64,000 bases of DNA from Paenibacillus sp. 481 (GTDB taxonomy: Bacteria; Bacillota; Bacilli; Paenibacillales; Paenibacillaceae). Positions 31,851 through 40,533 of this stretch are shown here, piece by piece (position 1 is the stretch's first letter; the number at the start of each line of letters is the position of its first letter). The notes beneath the pieces were generated by a model, which was given only the letters and a program-made list of their open reading frames with translations, made no database searches and was not told the origin of the DNA. The stretch covers positions 2,138,501 through 2,202,500 of the forward strand of contig NZ_CP075175.1 in assembly GCF_021223605.1 (NCBI RefSeq), given 5' to 3'. A program made the position numbers and the translations under genes.

Positions 31851-32698
31851 GCTTTCGCCTCCTTCGACACATCGTATTTCGAGCGCATAGCGCGATTAAA
31901 CAATCCAATAATAATGAGCGAGCTAAGGACAAACATAACCGACAACGCTGCTCCAAACGGCCAGTCACGTGCGCCTAGGAACTGTGTCTGAATGATGTTA
32001 CTTAGCATTTGTGACTTAGCGCCACCTAAAATATCTGTCACGACAAACATACCTGTTGTCGTAACAAACACAAGCACGCTACCTGTCATCATGCCAGACT
32101 TCGTCTGTGGCAGCGTAACGTGCCAGAATGACTTCCAGCGCGTAGCACCTAAATCGCTTGCCGCTTCCAACAGACGACGATCCATTTGTTCTAAGGATAC
32201 GTAAATAGGCAGCACCATAAACGGAATGAATGTATACACCATTCCGAGCAGCACCGCTCCTTTTGTATACAACATTTGCATCGGCTCACTTATAAGACCG
32301 AGATCAAGCAATGTCGTGTTCACGATGCCTTGTGTTCGCAAAATTAACACCCATGCATACGTACGAATCAAGAAATTGATCCAGAACGGCACTGTAATCA
32401 AAATTAGCAGCAGCCGCTGCTTCCCTGCGCTCGTATTGGCAATGTAATACGCAAGCGGGTAACTAAGTAGTAAGCAAATGGCCGTTGTTAGCAAGGACAG
32501 CGTTAACGTGTCCCAATATATACCCAAATAAAGCGGTTCAAAGAACCGTGCATAATTGTCCAACGTAAACGAATACACAATGTTTCCTAGCTCGTCACGC
32601 TGCATAAACGAGATGGCGATAACAGCCAACATCGGTATAACAAGAAATATACCTAACCACAATACGACCGGCGCAATGATGCCGTATGAACGTTTCAT
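31847..32698 (-). CDS. potB: spermidine/putrescine ABC permease PotB
   Basis: A 283-residue permease with six helices and the EAA loop EAASDLGATRWKSFWHVTLP near residue 185. The NFLIRTYAWVLILR segment in the central helices is typical of PotB. It overlaps potA and potC by four bases each, so the three are translated as a coupled unit. Confidence 0.93.
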   Translation of the reverse strand: MKRSYGIIAPVVLWLGIFLVIPMLAVIAISFMQRDELGNIVYSFTLDNYARFFEPLYLGIYWDTLTLSLLTTAICLLLSYPLAYYIANTSAGKQRLLLILITVPFWINFLIRTYAWVLILRTQGIVNTTLLDLGLISEPMQMLYTKGAVLLGMVYTFIPFMVLPIYVSLEQMDRRLLEAASDLGATRWKSFWHVTLPQTKSGMMTGSVLVFVTTTGMFVVTDILGGAKSQMLSNIIQTQFLGARDWPFGAALSVMFVLSSLIIIGLFNRAMRSKYDVSKEAKA

Positions 32699-33660
32699 GG
32701 GCCGATCATCACCTCATCCTGTGCATTCCAATGAACACCAACGCGCTGCCCAATTGACCAAGTGCGATTATCCGTAAAGTCTAACGCCACTGTTACATTC
32801 GTCTGCTCATTTTCCAAATGTATAATCAGCTTATGAATGTTTCCTAAATAGACGATATCTTGAATAATGCCAGCTTTACGCGTCTCGTCCGTTTCTTCGA
32901 AGACACGAATTTTTTCAGGTCGAACAGCGAACATATGCTCATCATGCAAAATATTATTTTCTCCAATGAACGTCGCCGCAAACAACGTCGCCGGGCGTTC
33001 GTAAATATCTTTAGGCGTGCCAATCTGCTCAACACGTCCCGTATTCATAATAACGATACGGTCCGACATCATCATAGCCTCTTCTTGGTCATGCGTAACA
33101 TACACGAACGTAATACCTAAGCTGCGCTGCAATTGCTTCAATTCTGCCTGCAAATTTTTACGAAGCTGCAAATCAAGCGCACCTAGCGGCTCATCTAAGA
33201 GCAACACCTTAGGCTTGTTCGCAATCGCACGAGCAATCGCCACACGCTGCTGTTGGCCACCGGACAATTGATGTGGATAGCGCTGTGCAAGCGGCGTAAG
33301 CTGTGTCAAGCGAATCGCTTCCGCAATACGCTCTTTTTGCTCGGCCTGCGGAATTTTTTTCATTTTAAGACCAAATGCGATATTATCCTCAACTGTCATG
33401 TGTGGAAACAACGCATAGTGTTGAAATACCAAATTTAAATTACGTTTATTGGGCGGCAGTTGTGTCACATTTTCGCCGTCCAATCGAATCTCGCCCGAAG
33501 TCGGCTGTTCAAATCCAGCAATCATGCGTAAGATCGTCGTCTTACCGCATCCGCTCGGACCGAGCAGCGTCAAAAACTCACCCTCGTCAATTGTCATCGA
33601 CAATGGTTGCACTACGGGTTGCCCAGCAAAGTGTTTCTCCACATTCACCAGTTGTATCAT
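32695..33660 (-). CDS. potA: spermidine/putrescine ABC ATPase PotA
   Basis: A 321-residue ATPase with Walker [10 protein letters not shown] near residue 35, signature [14 protein letters not shown] near 138, Walker [12 protein letters not shown] near 158 and the switch histidine in VTHDQEEA. The C-terminal regulatory domain (from about residue 240) is of the TOBE type and is a little shorter than in E. coli PotA. First gene of potABCD. The start ATG 33660 follows AAGGGG. A promoter and a leader terminator lie upstream. Confidence 0.94.
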   Translation of the reverse strand: MIQLVNVEKHFAGQPVVQPLSMTIDEGEFLTLLGPSGCGKTTILRMIAGFEQPTSGEIRLDGENVTQLPPNKRNLNLVFQHYALFPHMTVEDNIAFGLKMKKIPQAEQKERIAEAIRLTQLTPLAQRYPHQLSGGQQQRVAIARAIANKPKVLLLDEPLGALDLQLRKNLQAELKQLQRSLGITFVYVTHDQEEAMMMSDRIVIMNTGRVEQIGTPKDIYERPATLFAATFIGENNILHDEHMFAVRPEKIRVFEETDETRKAGIIQDIVYLGNIHKLIIHLENEQTNVTVALDFTDNRTWSIGQRVGVHWNAQDEVMIGP

Positions 33661-33692
33661 TCTGCATCAACCCCTTATATCGTCAGCCTTTA

Positions 33693-33724
33693 AGCAAAAA
33701 AAGCCATATCCATTGGTATGGCTT
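33693..33724 (-). terminator. terminator-like hairpin in the potA leader
   Basis: AAGCCATA (33701-33708) pairs with TATGGCTT (33717-33724), and the minus-strand reading continues with seven T. It lies between the predicted potA promoter and the potA start (about 35 bases before it), so it could act as an attenuator. Confidence 0.6.
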
Positions 33725-33763
33725 CATCTAGGTCGCATATGTGTTTATCGTAATTTTTCGCAT

Positions 33764-33792
33764 ATACAATATACATCGTTTTGACTGACGAT
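33764..33792 (-). promoter_or_regulatory. probable promoter of potABCD
   Basis: On the minus strand TTGTAT and TATATT are separated by 17 bases, about 110 bases upstream of the potA start codon. Position is approximate to a few bases. Transcription would pass through the leader hairpin at 33693-33724. Confidence 0.55.
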
Positions 33793-33939
33793 ACAACTAT
33801 TTTTACGTAATTTCGACAGAAACATACATGGAACTTCGAGAATTCGCCGCATTTTCTCCATGTTAAGGACTTCAATCCACTTTTTTGTATCCTTTTAGGC
33901 GATTTTTCAGGTTTGACTTTATGCTTACAAGACCCTTCA

Positions 33940-33980
33940 AAAAAATTGGGCTCCTGTCGTTCACACGACAAGAACCCAAT
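33940..33980 (-). terminator. terminator after the SIMPL-domain gene
   Basis: ATTGGG and TGTCG in the left arm pair with CGACA and CCCAAT in the right arm (33945-33980), with a small internal loop, followed by seven T on the minus strand. Confidence 0.85.
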
Positions 33981-34034
33981 ATTACCCCTATTTTATCCAG
34001 CTTGTGCTTGTGGTTCTAAATTGCAATATATGGA

Positions 34035-34805
34035 CTACTTCATTTGGTACTGTACGTTTACAGAAGCCTTAAGCTTAATAAGTCCGCCTTGTGGAGCAGA
34101 CACCGCTTCAGCGCTCTTCGCCTGAATCATATCACTCGCAAGATTGAAGCTCACGGGGCTCCAGTCTGCACCAGATTCCACAATGTTTACGACAGAATCA
34201 ATGCTGCGTCCAGCTGCTTTAGCTAGCGCGTTTGCTTTTTTCTGCGCGTTGGACACTGCCTTTTCCAATACTTGCGCTTCGTAATCCTCACGCTTCTCCG
34301 TATCGTAGTTAACGTTAGAAATACGGTTGGCACCTGCTTTAGAAACAGCATCCAACAACTCACCGAGCTTATCTAGCTGACGGTACGTAACTTTAACAAA
34401 GTGGCGTGCCTCGTAGCCCACGATTTGAGGTTCTTTATTCTCTTGATACTTATAAACAGGCTCAACAGAGAAATTAGTCGTCTTAATGTCCTTCGCCTGA
34501 ACGCCATACTTCGTCGTCAGTTCCTGTTTCACTTTATTGAATGCTTCCGCGTTCTTTTGCTGCGCTTCTGCTGCCGTATTAGCACGTGTTTCAGCGCCTA
34601 AATCGATATAAGCAACATCAGGAGTGACCTCAATAGTTCCCGTACCTGACACACTAACTACATTTTTCAATGCCTGTGTACTAACTGCTGCACTTGCTGT
34701 CTGCACAGGGCCCGCGCTCCATAGTCCGAGCAGCATTGTACCTGTCAAAGCAAACGCTACCGTTGAACGTTTCCACATCGACATGGATGATTTATTCTGA
34801 TTCAT
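34035..34805 (-). CDS. secreted SIMPL-domain (DUF541) protein
   Basis: A 256-residue exported protein: signal peptide to about residue 40 (ending AXA-like SAA), then one SIMPL domain with VVSVSGTGTIEVTPDVAYIDLG at its start, the TTNFSVEPVYKYQ segment and a C-terminal VNVQYQMK strand. SIMPL/DUF541 proteins are periplasmic or cell-wall-associated with no firmly known reaction. The longest frame starts 22 codons earlier, but ATG 34805 has GGAGGG at the right distance and directly precedes the signal peptide. Monocistronic, with its own terminator. Confidence 0.85.
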   Translation of the reverse strand: MNQNKSSMSMWKRSTVAFALTGTMLLGLWSAGPVQTASAAVSTQALKNVVSVSGTGTIEVTPDVAYIDLGAETRANTAAEAQQKNAEAFNKVKQELTTKYGVQAKDIKTTNFSVEPVYKYQENKEPQIVGYEARHFVKVTYRQLDKLGELLDAVSKAGANRISNVNYDTEKREDYEAQVLEKAVSNAQKKANALAKAAGRSIDSVVNIVESGADWSPVSFNLASDMIQAKSAEAVSAPQGGLIKLKASVNVQYQMK

Positions 34806-34993
34806 TAATAATCCCTCCGCACTAAGTTGTTTATCATTAAGTTTAGCGAACTTCTCGTCTTCTAAACGCACCTCGCTTCATAAAGGTTGCACATATGTTA
34901 ATATGTAAATTTATACACCTGAACTCAAGAGCATATTGCAAATGGTTCCATCGTTCGTTATCGTTAACTGCCGAACATGACGACATAACATAA

Positions 34994-35049
34994 AAAACCG
35001 CCTTAACCTGATTCGGTTGAGTCCGAAGCAAGTTAAAACGGTTTTTTAA
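34994..35049 (-). terminator. terminator of the glk-crh operon
   Basis: AAAAAACCG at 34994-35002 pairs with CGGTTTTTT at 35041-35049, with an inner TTAAC/GTTAA stem. In the minus direction it ends in T6, 19 bases after the crh stop codon. Confidence 0.8.
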
Positions 35050-35068
35050 TAAATGTTAAACGGTACCA

Positions 35069-35335
35069 TTAGTTCTCTAATTCTTCCTTACTTACAAGCG
35101 AGACTAAAGCGCTTACAGCCTGTTCTGCGTCCGCACCTTCAGCAGTTATGTTAATGCTTGTACCGGAGCTGATTGCCAAACTCATAATACCCATAATGCT
35201 CTTCGCGTTCACTTTCTTATCTTCTTTCTCCACGAAAATGTCCGAAGAATATTTATTCGCTTCTTGCACGAACAGTGCCGCTGGGCGAGCGTGCAAACCT
35301 GTCTTCAAACGTACGACAACTGGTTGTTGAGCCAT
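35069..35335 (-). CDS. crh: Crh/HPr-like phosphocarrier with His15 and Ser46
   Basis: An 88-residue HPr-fold protein. KTGLHARPAALFVQEAN and KVNAKSIMGIMSLA are almost those of B. subtilis Crh, and it sits directly after whiA as crh does. Unlike B. subtilis Crh, which has Gln15, this protein keeps His15, the PTS phosphorylation site, together with Ser46, the HprK target. It could therefore be both a CcpA co-effector and a phosphocarrier. ATG 35335 has GGGGG at ten bases; the ATG three codons earlier is too close to that site. The symbol is by position; ptsH is the alternative. Confidence 0.85.
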   Translation of the reverse strand: MAQQPVVVRLKTGLHARPAALFVQEANKYSSDIFVEKEDKKVNAKSIMGIMSLAISSGTSINITAEGADAEQAVSALVSLVSKEELEN

Positions 35336-35460
35336 GCGAATCATACCCCCTATATTCCAAAATTAGATTAGTTGTATTCACAATTTGAACATAAATATAC
35401 GCCGAGCGCAATATTTGTTCACATTATAACATTATAGCCGATAATGCACTAGGAAAAAAG

Positions 35461-36393
35461 TTAAGTATTTCGGATTCGCTCTGCAAGCTCATCCAACTTA
35501 CGCAAGCGATGATTAACACCCGACTTGCTCACTTTCCCTTTCAGCAACTCGCCTACTTCTTTCAAATTTATATCAGGATGCGCCAGCCGTATTTCAGCAA
35601 CTTCCCGCAGCTTGTCAGGCAAAGTATCCAGCCCTATTTCCGTCTGAATAAGCTTAATATTGTCAATTTGCCGTACAGCTGCGCCGATCGTCTTGTTCAA
35701 GTTTGCCGTTTCACAGTTCACGATTCGATTTACAGAATTGCGCATATCACGCATAATTCGTACATCTTCAAACTTGAACAGCGCTTGGTGGGCACCAATA
35801 ATGTTCAAAAATTCAATAATCTTTTCGCCCTCTTTGATGTAGAGGACAAACCCTTTTTTTCGCTCAATAAAACGAGCATTCAAGTCAAACTCATTCGCCA
35901 AATCTACAAGCGCTTTGCAATGTAACTCATACATTGAGGATATTTCCAAATGGTACGATGATCCTTCGGGATTGTTTACCGATCCACCAGCGAGAAAAGC
36001 ACCGCGCAAATAAGCTCGCTTACAGCAATTGTTTGCGATTGAGCGCTTATCTATTCCTGTCGTAAATAAAAATCCTTCAGAAACAATATGAAGCTCACTC
36101 AAAATTTCTTGCACTCGCGTTGGAATACGAACAATATAAACATTGTTCTTTTTCAAGCGCATTTTTTTACGTACAAGTAGTTCTGTATGCACATCAAAGT
36201 ATTTTTTGACAAGGGTATACATCCGTCGTGCGATCGCTGCATTTTCAGTTGATATATCCAAAAAGACTTTACGGTTAGAGGAGAGCTGCACCGAACCATT
36301 CATACGCATAAGCGCTGACAATTCTGCCTTTTCACAGCACGTTTCTGCTTCAACTAACGTTAATTCTTTTTTTGTTTGTGCCGCAAAAGACAT
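35461..36393 (-). CDS. whiA: WhiA-type DNA-binding protein
   Basis: A 310-residue protein with an N-terminal LAGLIDADG-homing-endonuclease-like domain (degenerate, with [13 protein letters not shown] at its core) and a C-terminal helix-turn-helix ([25 protein letters not shown] near 275-300). In Firmicutes WhiA affects cell division and chromosome segregation; in Actinobacteria it controls sporulation genes. Start follows AAGGAG. It lies six bases after glmR and 125 bases before crh in the conserved rapZ-glmR-whiA-crh order. Confidence 0.95.
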   Translation of the reverse strand: MSFAAQTKKELTLVEAETCCEKAELSALMRMNGSVQLSSNRKVFLDISTENAAIARRMYTLVKKYFDVHTELLVRKKMRLKKNNVYIVRIPTRVQEILSELHIVSEGFLFTTGIDKRSIANNCCKRAYLRGAFLAGGSVNNPEGSSYHLEISSMYELHCKALVDLANEFDLNARFIERKKGFVLYIKEGEKIIEFLNIIGAHQALFKFEDVRIMRDMRNSVNRIVNCETANLNKTIGAAVRQIDNIKLIQTEIGLDTLPDKLREVAEIRLAHPDINLKEVGELLKGKVSKSGVNHRLRKLDELAERIRNT

Positions 36394-36399
36394 GGCCGC

Positions 36400-37386
36400 T
36401 CACTCCTTCCGTAACATCCAATTTTCTACCAGTTGATAAATATGGTGACTTAACTTATCTGCATCATGACGCAAATACGTACGGAACAACACTAGCGAAT
36501 CCGCAATTACTTTATAACCCCGACTTGTAACCTCATCCAAATCAAGATGTACAGCCTTTGAACCTTGCTCTGCATATTTTTCTTGGACTTGCGGTGGAAT
36601 CTCACCATCGTTGACGATAATATAGTCAAACAGTTGATGCCCAATATGCTGTTGCACCGCTTCTAAATGATCGCTCACCGAATAGTTGTCTGTCTCTCCA
36701 GGCTGCGTCATCACATTGCAAACAAACATTTTGACTGCATTGGATTGCACGACAGCTTGAGCCAACTTTGGTACAAGTAGATTAGGAATGATGCTCGTAT
36801 ACAAGCTTCCTGGACCGATCAAAATAGCGTCCGCTTCCTTCAAAGCTTCAACCGCTTCAGGTAGCGCCTCGATATCATCAGGTTCCAAAAATACACGCTT
36901 AATCCGCTGTCCGGCCTTTGGAATGTTGGACTCCCCTTCAATGATGGTTCCGTCCTCCATCTCCGCCTTTAACACGACAGCTTGATTAGCTGCCGGCAGC
37001 ACTCGGCCGCGCACGGCCAATACGCGACTCAACTCGCGCACTCCAGAGACAAAGTCTCCTGTAATATCCGTCATTGCTGCCAAGATCAAATTGCCGAGGC
37101 TATGCCCCGCTAATCCTGTGCCGCTTGTAAATCGATACTTCAACATGTCGGACAGCGATGGCTCTACATCAGCCAATGCCGTCAAGACGCTGCGAATGTC
37201 GCCTGGCGGCGGCATATGCAATTCACTGCGCAATATGCCAGAACTTCCTCCATCATCCGCTACGGTGACGATAGCCGTTATATCCAACGGCTTCTCCTTC
37301 AATCCGCGCAGCATGACAGATAGCCCTGTTCCCCCGCCCATCACGACGATGCGAGGGCGCTGACGCTCTGCTTTTTTTCGGGCCAT
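36400..37386 (-). CDS. glmR: GlmR (YvcK) UDP-GlcNAc-binding protein
   Basis: A 328-residue Rossmann-type protein of the CofD-like YvcK group. The N-terminal VVMGGGTGLSVMLRGLK glycine loop binds the nucleotide sugar, VADDGGSSG and PPGDIRSVL follow, and GPGSLYTSIIPNLL is a later family motif. In B. subtilis it activates GlmS for amino-sugar supply to the cell wall on gluconeogenic carbon sources and responds to UDP-GlcNAc. It is 12 bases after rapZ and 6 before whiA. Confidence 0.95.
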   Translation of the reverse strand: MARKKAERQRPRIVVMGGGTGLSVMLRGLKEKPLDITAIVTVADDGGSSGILRSELHMPPPGDIRSVLTALADVEPSLSDMLKYRFTSGTGLAGHSLGNLILAAMTDITGDFVSGVRELSRVLAVRGRVLPAANQAVVLKAEMEDGTIIEGESNIPKAGQRIKRVFLEPDDIEALPEAVEALKEADAILIGPGSLYTSIIPNLLVPKLAQAVVQSNAVKMFVCNVMTQPGETDNYSVSDHLEAVQQHIGHQLFDYIIVNDGEIPPQVQEKYAEQGSKAVHLDLDEVTSRGYKVIADSLVLFRTYLRHDADKLSHHIYQLVENWMLRKE

Positions 37387-37398
37387 GGCGACCTCCTA

Positions 37399-38295
37399 CT
37401 AGTGTCGGTCCCGTTCGGCATCGCGGTGGCTGACACGCACGACTTCCGTGTCGCTAGCGCCGATCGTGCGACCTAAATATTCCGCAATCGCCACTGAGCG
37501 ATGTTTGCCACCCGTGCATCCTATGCCAATAACGATTTGTCCTTTTCCTTCCTTCTTGTACTGCGGAATAAGGAAATGGAGCATATCTAGCAATTTCGTC
37601 AAAAAGGTTTGCGTTTCGGGCCATTTCATAACGTAATCCGATACTTCAATGTCCTGTCCGGTACGTGGTCGTAATTGCTCCACATAGTGCGGATTTGGTA
37701 AAAAGCGAACATCAAAAATAAGATCCGCATCAATCGGCACACCATACTTGAAGCCAAATGATGTCACATTGACAGACATCGTGTTATGGCTCGTATGGAT
37801 AAAGCGCGATGCGATACGTTCCTTGAGTTGAGCTGGCTTCAAGCTACTCGTATCAATAACTTGACTTGCCCAGCCTTTCAAGTCTTCCAACAGCTTGCGC
37901 TCCATCTTGATTCCATCAAGCGGCATGCCTTCTGGAGCCAATGGATGGCGTCTACGGCTTTCCTTATAACGTTGCACGAGCACACCGTCAGTAGCATCTA
38001 AAAATAAAATCTCATAGTTTATCGTGTAATGTTCACGGATATAATTAAGGGATTCGGACAAAGCTGTGAAAAATTCACGACCACGCAAGTCGATAACGAG
38101 CGCTACTTTGCCGATTTTACCTTTGGACTGCTCTATTAATTCAGCAAATTTAGGTATAAGAACTGGTGGCAAATTATCCACACAAAAGAAGCCAAGGTCT
38201 TCTAAGCTTTGCACGGCTATGGTCTTACCCGCACCGGACATTCCTGTAATAATGACCAACTTGGCAACTGCCGTTGATTCTGTTGATTCAATCAT
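37399..38295 (-). CDS. rapZ: RapZ-type nucleotide-binding protein (YvcJ)
   Basis: A 298-residue P-loop protein with Walker A GMSGAGKT at residues 18-25, the conserved [15 protein letters not shown] and C-terminal [14 protein letters not shown] of the RapZ/YvcJ family. In E. coli RapZ is an RNA adaptor controlling GlmS; in B. subtilis YvcJ hydrolyses GTP and affects competence. Start ATG follows AGGGAG at the correct distance. It is 27 bases after glk in the same direction. Confidence 0.95.
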   Translation of the reverse strand: MIESTESTAVAKLVIITGMSGAGKTIAVQSLEDLGFFCVDNLPPVLIPKFAELIEQSKGKIGKVALVIDLRGREFFTALSESLNYIREHYTINYEILFLDATDGVLVQRYKESRRRHPLAPEGMPLDGIKMERKLLEDLKGWASQVIDTSSLKPAQLKERIASRFIHTSHNTMSVNVTSFGFKYGVPIDADLIFDVRFLPNPHYVEQLRPRTGQDIEVSDYVMKWPETQTFLTKLLDMLHFLIPQYKKEGKGQIVIGIGCTGGKHRSVAIAEYLGRTIGASDTEVVRVSHRDAERDRH

Positions 38296-38322
38296 CGTTC
38301 GACATCTCCCTTGAGTGATTGA

Positions 38323-39273
38323 TTACGAACGCAAAAATAAACCAGCCGCTCCGATCATGCCTGCATCGTTACCAAGCTCGGCAGATACAATCGTAACTCC
38401 TTGCTTGACAGGTTCCGGAGCCAATTTTGCAAATGTCTCACGAATTTGCTCAAACAAGAATTCGCCTGCTTTCGAAACTCCGCCGCCAATGATGAAACGC
38501 TCTGGATTTAGCGTTACAGCAATAGCTGCCATCGATTTACCCAAGTAAAATGCAGCACGGCTAACGATACGCGCTGCTACTTCATCGCCTGCTTTTGCTG
38601 CGTCAATAACGTCCTTCGCTGTCAGCTTCTCCACGAGAGACAAAGATGTACGATCTCCACGATCGACAGCATCTTGTGCCATACGGATAATACCTGTTGC
38701 AGAAGACACGGTTTCTAAGCATCCCATTTGACCGCAACCACATTGAATCGCTTCCAAATCTGGGATAACAGACATATGACCTAGCTCACCAGCAAGGCCT
38801 GCAAACCCTTGCACAATTTTGCCGCCAATAATGATTCCTCCGCCAACACCCGTACCAAGTGTATAACATACACAATGGTCGATTCCTGCCCCTGCTCCGC
38901 TCCACGCTTCGCCCAGTGCAGCAACGTTTGCATCGTTATCAATTTTAATCGGTTTTCCGAGGCGCTCCTCCAAAATAGAACGGATTGGCACATCTTTAAA
39001 GCCAACATTAGGAGCCAGAATGACAATACCTTCTTTCACGTTCGTGAAACCGGCAACACCTGTTCCAATGCCCGCTACTTGTTCCCAATCATAAGGGGAC
39101 TCCTCAACGATATGACGAACGTATTTCTCGATGTTATTGATGACCGTTTCAGGACCTAACGGTACTTCGGTCGGACCTTCATAAGTATGCATCAACTTAC
39201 CTTCTGCATCACAGATGCCAACCTTTATTGCGGTACCTCCCAAATCGACACCTACGTAGATTTGTTCAGACAT
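38323..39273 (-). CDS. glcK: ROK-family glucokinase
   Basis: A 316-residue glucose kinase of the ROK family: phosphate loop VGVDLGGTAIKVGI at residues 7-20, the active-site DNDANVAALGE near residue 112, GTGVGGGIIIGG, and the zinc motif CGCGQMGCLE. It produces glucose 6-phosphate from free glucose. It is the first gene of the glcK-rapZ-glmR-whiA-crh operon, with its own promoter 47 bases upstream. Confidence 0.94.
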   Translation of the reverse strand: MSEQIYVGVDLGGTAIKVGICDAEGKLMHTYEGPTEVPLGPETVINNIEKYVRHIVEESPYDWEQVAGIGTGVAGFTNVKEGIVILAPNVGFKDVPIRSILEERLGKPIKIDNDANVAALGEAWSGAGAGIDHCVCYTLGTGVGGGIIIGGKIVQGFAGLAGELGHMSVIPDLEAIQCGCGQMGCLETVSSATGIIRMAQDAVDRGDRTSLSLVEKLTAKDVIDAAKAGDEVAARIVSRAAFYLGKSMAAIAVTLNPERFIIGGGVSKAGEFLFEQIRETFAKLAPEPVKQGVTIVSAELGNDAGMIGAAGLFLRS

Positions 39274-39319
39274 GCGTCATCCACCTTTTTATTCGTAATC
39301 GTATGATACTTCTGTTCCA

Positions 39320-39348
39320 ACTATACGCGAACCCACTAGTCAGGTCAA
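39320..39348 (-). promoter_or_regulatory. promoter of the glcK operon
   Basis: On the minus strand TTGACC (39343-39348) and TATAGT (39320-39325) are 17 bases apart, 47 bases before the glcK start codon. Confidence 0.75.
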
Positions 39349-39385
39349 GAGAACGGGAACCCCTGCCATTACGCCAAATAGAAGC

Positions 39386-39410
39386 AGGCAGGGACACGGC
39401 GTCCCTGCCT
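39386..39410 (-). terminator. hairpin after trxB
   Basis: A perfect 10 bp stem (AGGCAGGGAC with its complement) and five-base loop follows the trxB stop by 77 bases. The T tract is weak in both directions, so termination strength is uncertain. Confidence 0.5.
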
Positions 39411-39486
39411 CTTCACGCGTCTGCCAGCGGCCGAGACAGCTATGTTCTGTCCCCGCCTAGCTCCGCTTCATATAGTGAAATCGCAA

Positions 39487-40443
39487 TTAATTTCCGCTCC
39501 AGTCGTGCGTTGCATTTCCCTCAAGAAACTTCTCAGCATCAAGCGCCGCTTGGCAACCAGAACCTGCAGCCGTAATCGCTTGACGATACTTCGTATCGTG
39601 TACATCTCCTGCTGCGAATACGCCTGGAATGCTCGTCTCCGAGGTGCCTGGCTTAACGATGACATAACCTTGCGCGTCCAATTCAACCTTGCCTTGCAAG
39701 AAGTCTGTGTTCGGCTTATGGCCGATAGCTACGAACAACCCGTCCGTTTTAATAACTTCCTCTTCACCTGTCTCGTTGTTGCGTACTTTCAAGCCTGTTA
39801 CGCCCATACCTGATGCTTCAACTTCGAGTGGTGTACGGTTAAGTGCCCAGCTGATCTTGCTGTTTCCACGCGCGCGATCTTGCATGATCTTCGAAGCACG
39901 CATTTCTTCGCGACGGTGCACGAGCGTCACTTCGCTTGCAAAGCGTGTCAAGAAGTTAGCCTCTTCCATAGCAGAGTCTCCGCCACCAACGACAACAATT
40001 TTTTTGTTGCGGAAGAAGAAGCCGTCGCATGTCGCACATGCGCTTACACCTTTACCGATATTGTCTTGCTCGCCAGGAACGTTCATATACTTCGCAGATG
40101 CACCTGTTGCAATAATAAGTGTCTCTGCAACAATATCGTCTGCGCCTTCGATTTTAAGTGTGAATGGGCGCTTTGATACGTCTACGCTCGTTACCCAGCC
40201 TGTCTTAAACTCAGTGCCGAAGCGCTCAGCTTGCTTACGCATGTTATCCATCAATTCAGGGCCCATAATACCTTCTGGGAACCCTGGGAAGTTCTCAACA
40301 TCAGTCGTTGTTGTTAGCTGTCCGCCCGGCTGTGGTCCTTCAATGACCAACGGCTCTAGGTTAGCTCGTGCCAAGTATATCGCAGCTGTATAACCAGCAG
40401 GTCCTGTACCAATTACAACTGATTTGTAAATTTTATTCGCCAT
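39487..40443 (-). CDS. trxB: thioredoxin reductase
   Basis: An NADPH-dependent flavoenzyme that reduces thioredoxin. The 318-residue protein has FAD-binding GTGPAGYTAAIYLARA near residue 12, the redox-active CATCDG at about residue 136, NADPH-binding VVGGGDSAMEEA and the C-terminal GVFAAGDV FAD motif. Start has AAGGGAGG upstream. It lies 90 bases after the TPR gene; a shared transcript is possible. It would also maintain the thioredoxin pool that the redox proteins of the peptide island may draw on. Confidence 0.96.
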   Translation of the reverse strand: MANKIYKSVVIGTGPAGYTAAIYLARANLEPLVIEGPQPGGQLTTTTDVENFPGFPEGIMGPELMDNMRKQAERFGTEFKTGWVTSVDVSKRPFTLKIEGADDIVAETLIIATGASAKYMNVPGEQDNIGKGVSACATCDGFFFRNKKIVVVGGGDSAMEEANFLTRFASEVTLVHRREEMRASKIMQDRARGNSKISWALNRTPLEVEASGMGVTGLKVRNNETGEEEVIKTDGLFVAIGHKPNTDFLQGKVELDAQGYVIVKPGTSETSIPGVFAAGDVHDTKYRQAITAAGSGCQAALDAEKFLEGNATHDWSGN

Positions 40444-40533
40444 CGTAGAGGGCCTCCCTTGTGGTAATCAATGAAATTTATTTATTATCACTTTGAAACG
40501 AGTAGTCATCTACGCATCACAGCTCCTGCATCA

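Larger units (their letters stand above)
33661..34034. other. potA leader and SIMPL-gene terminator region
   Basis: The 374 bp contain, from left to right, the potA leader hairpin, the potABCD promoter and the terminator of the SIMPL gene. A minus-strand frame through the region has no ribosome binding site and is not called. Confidence 0.6.
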
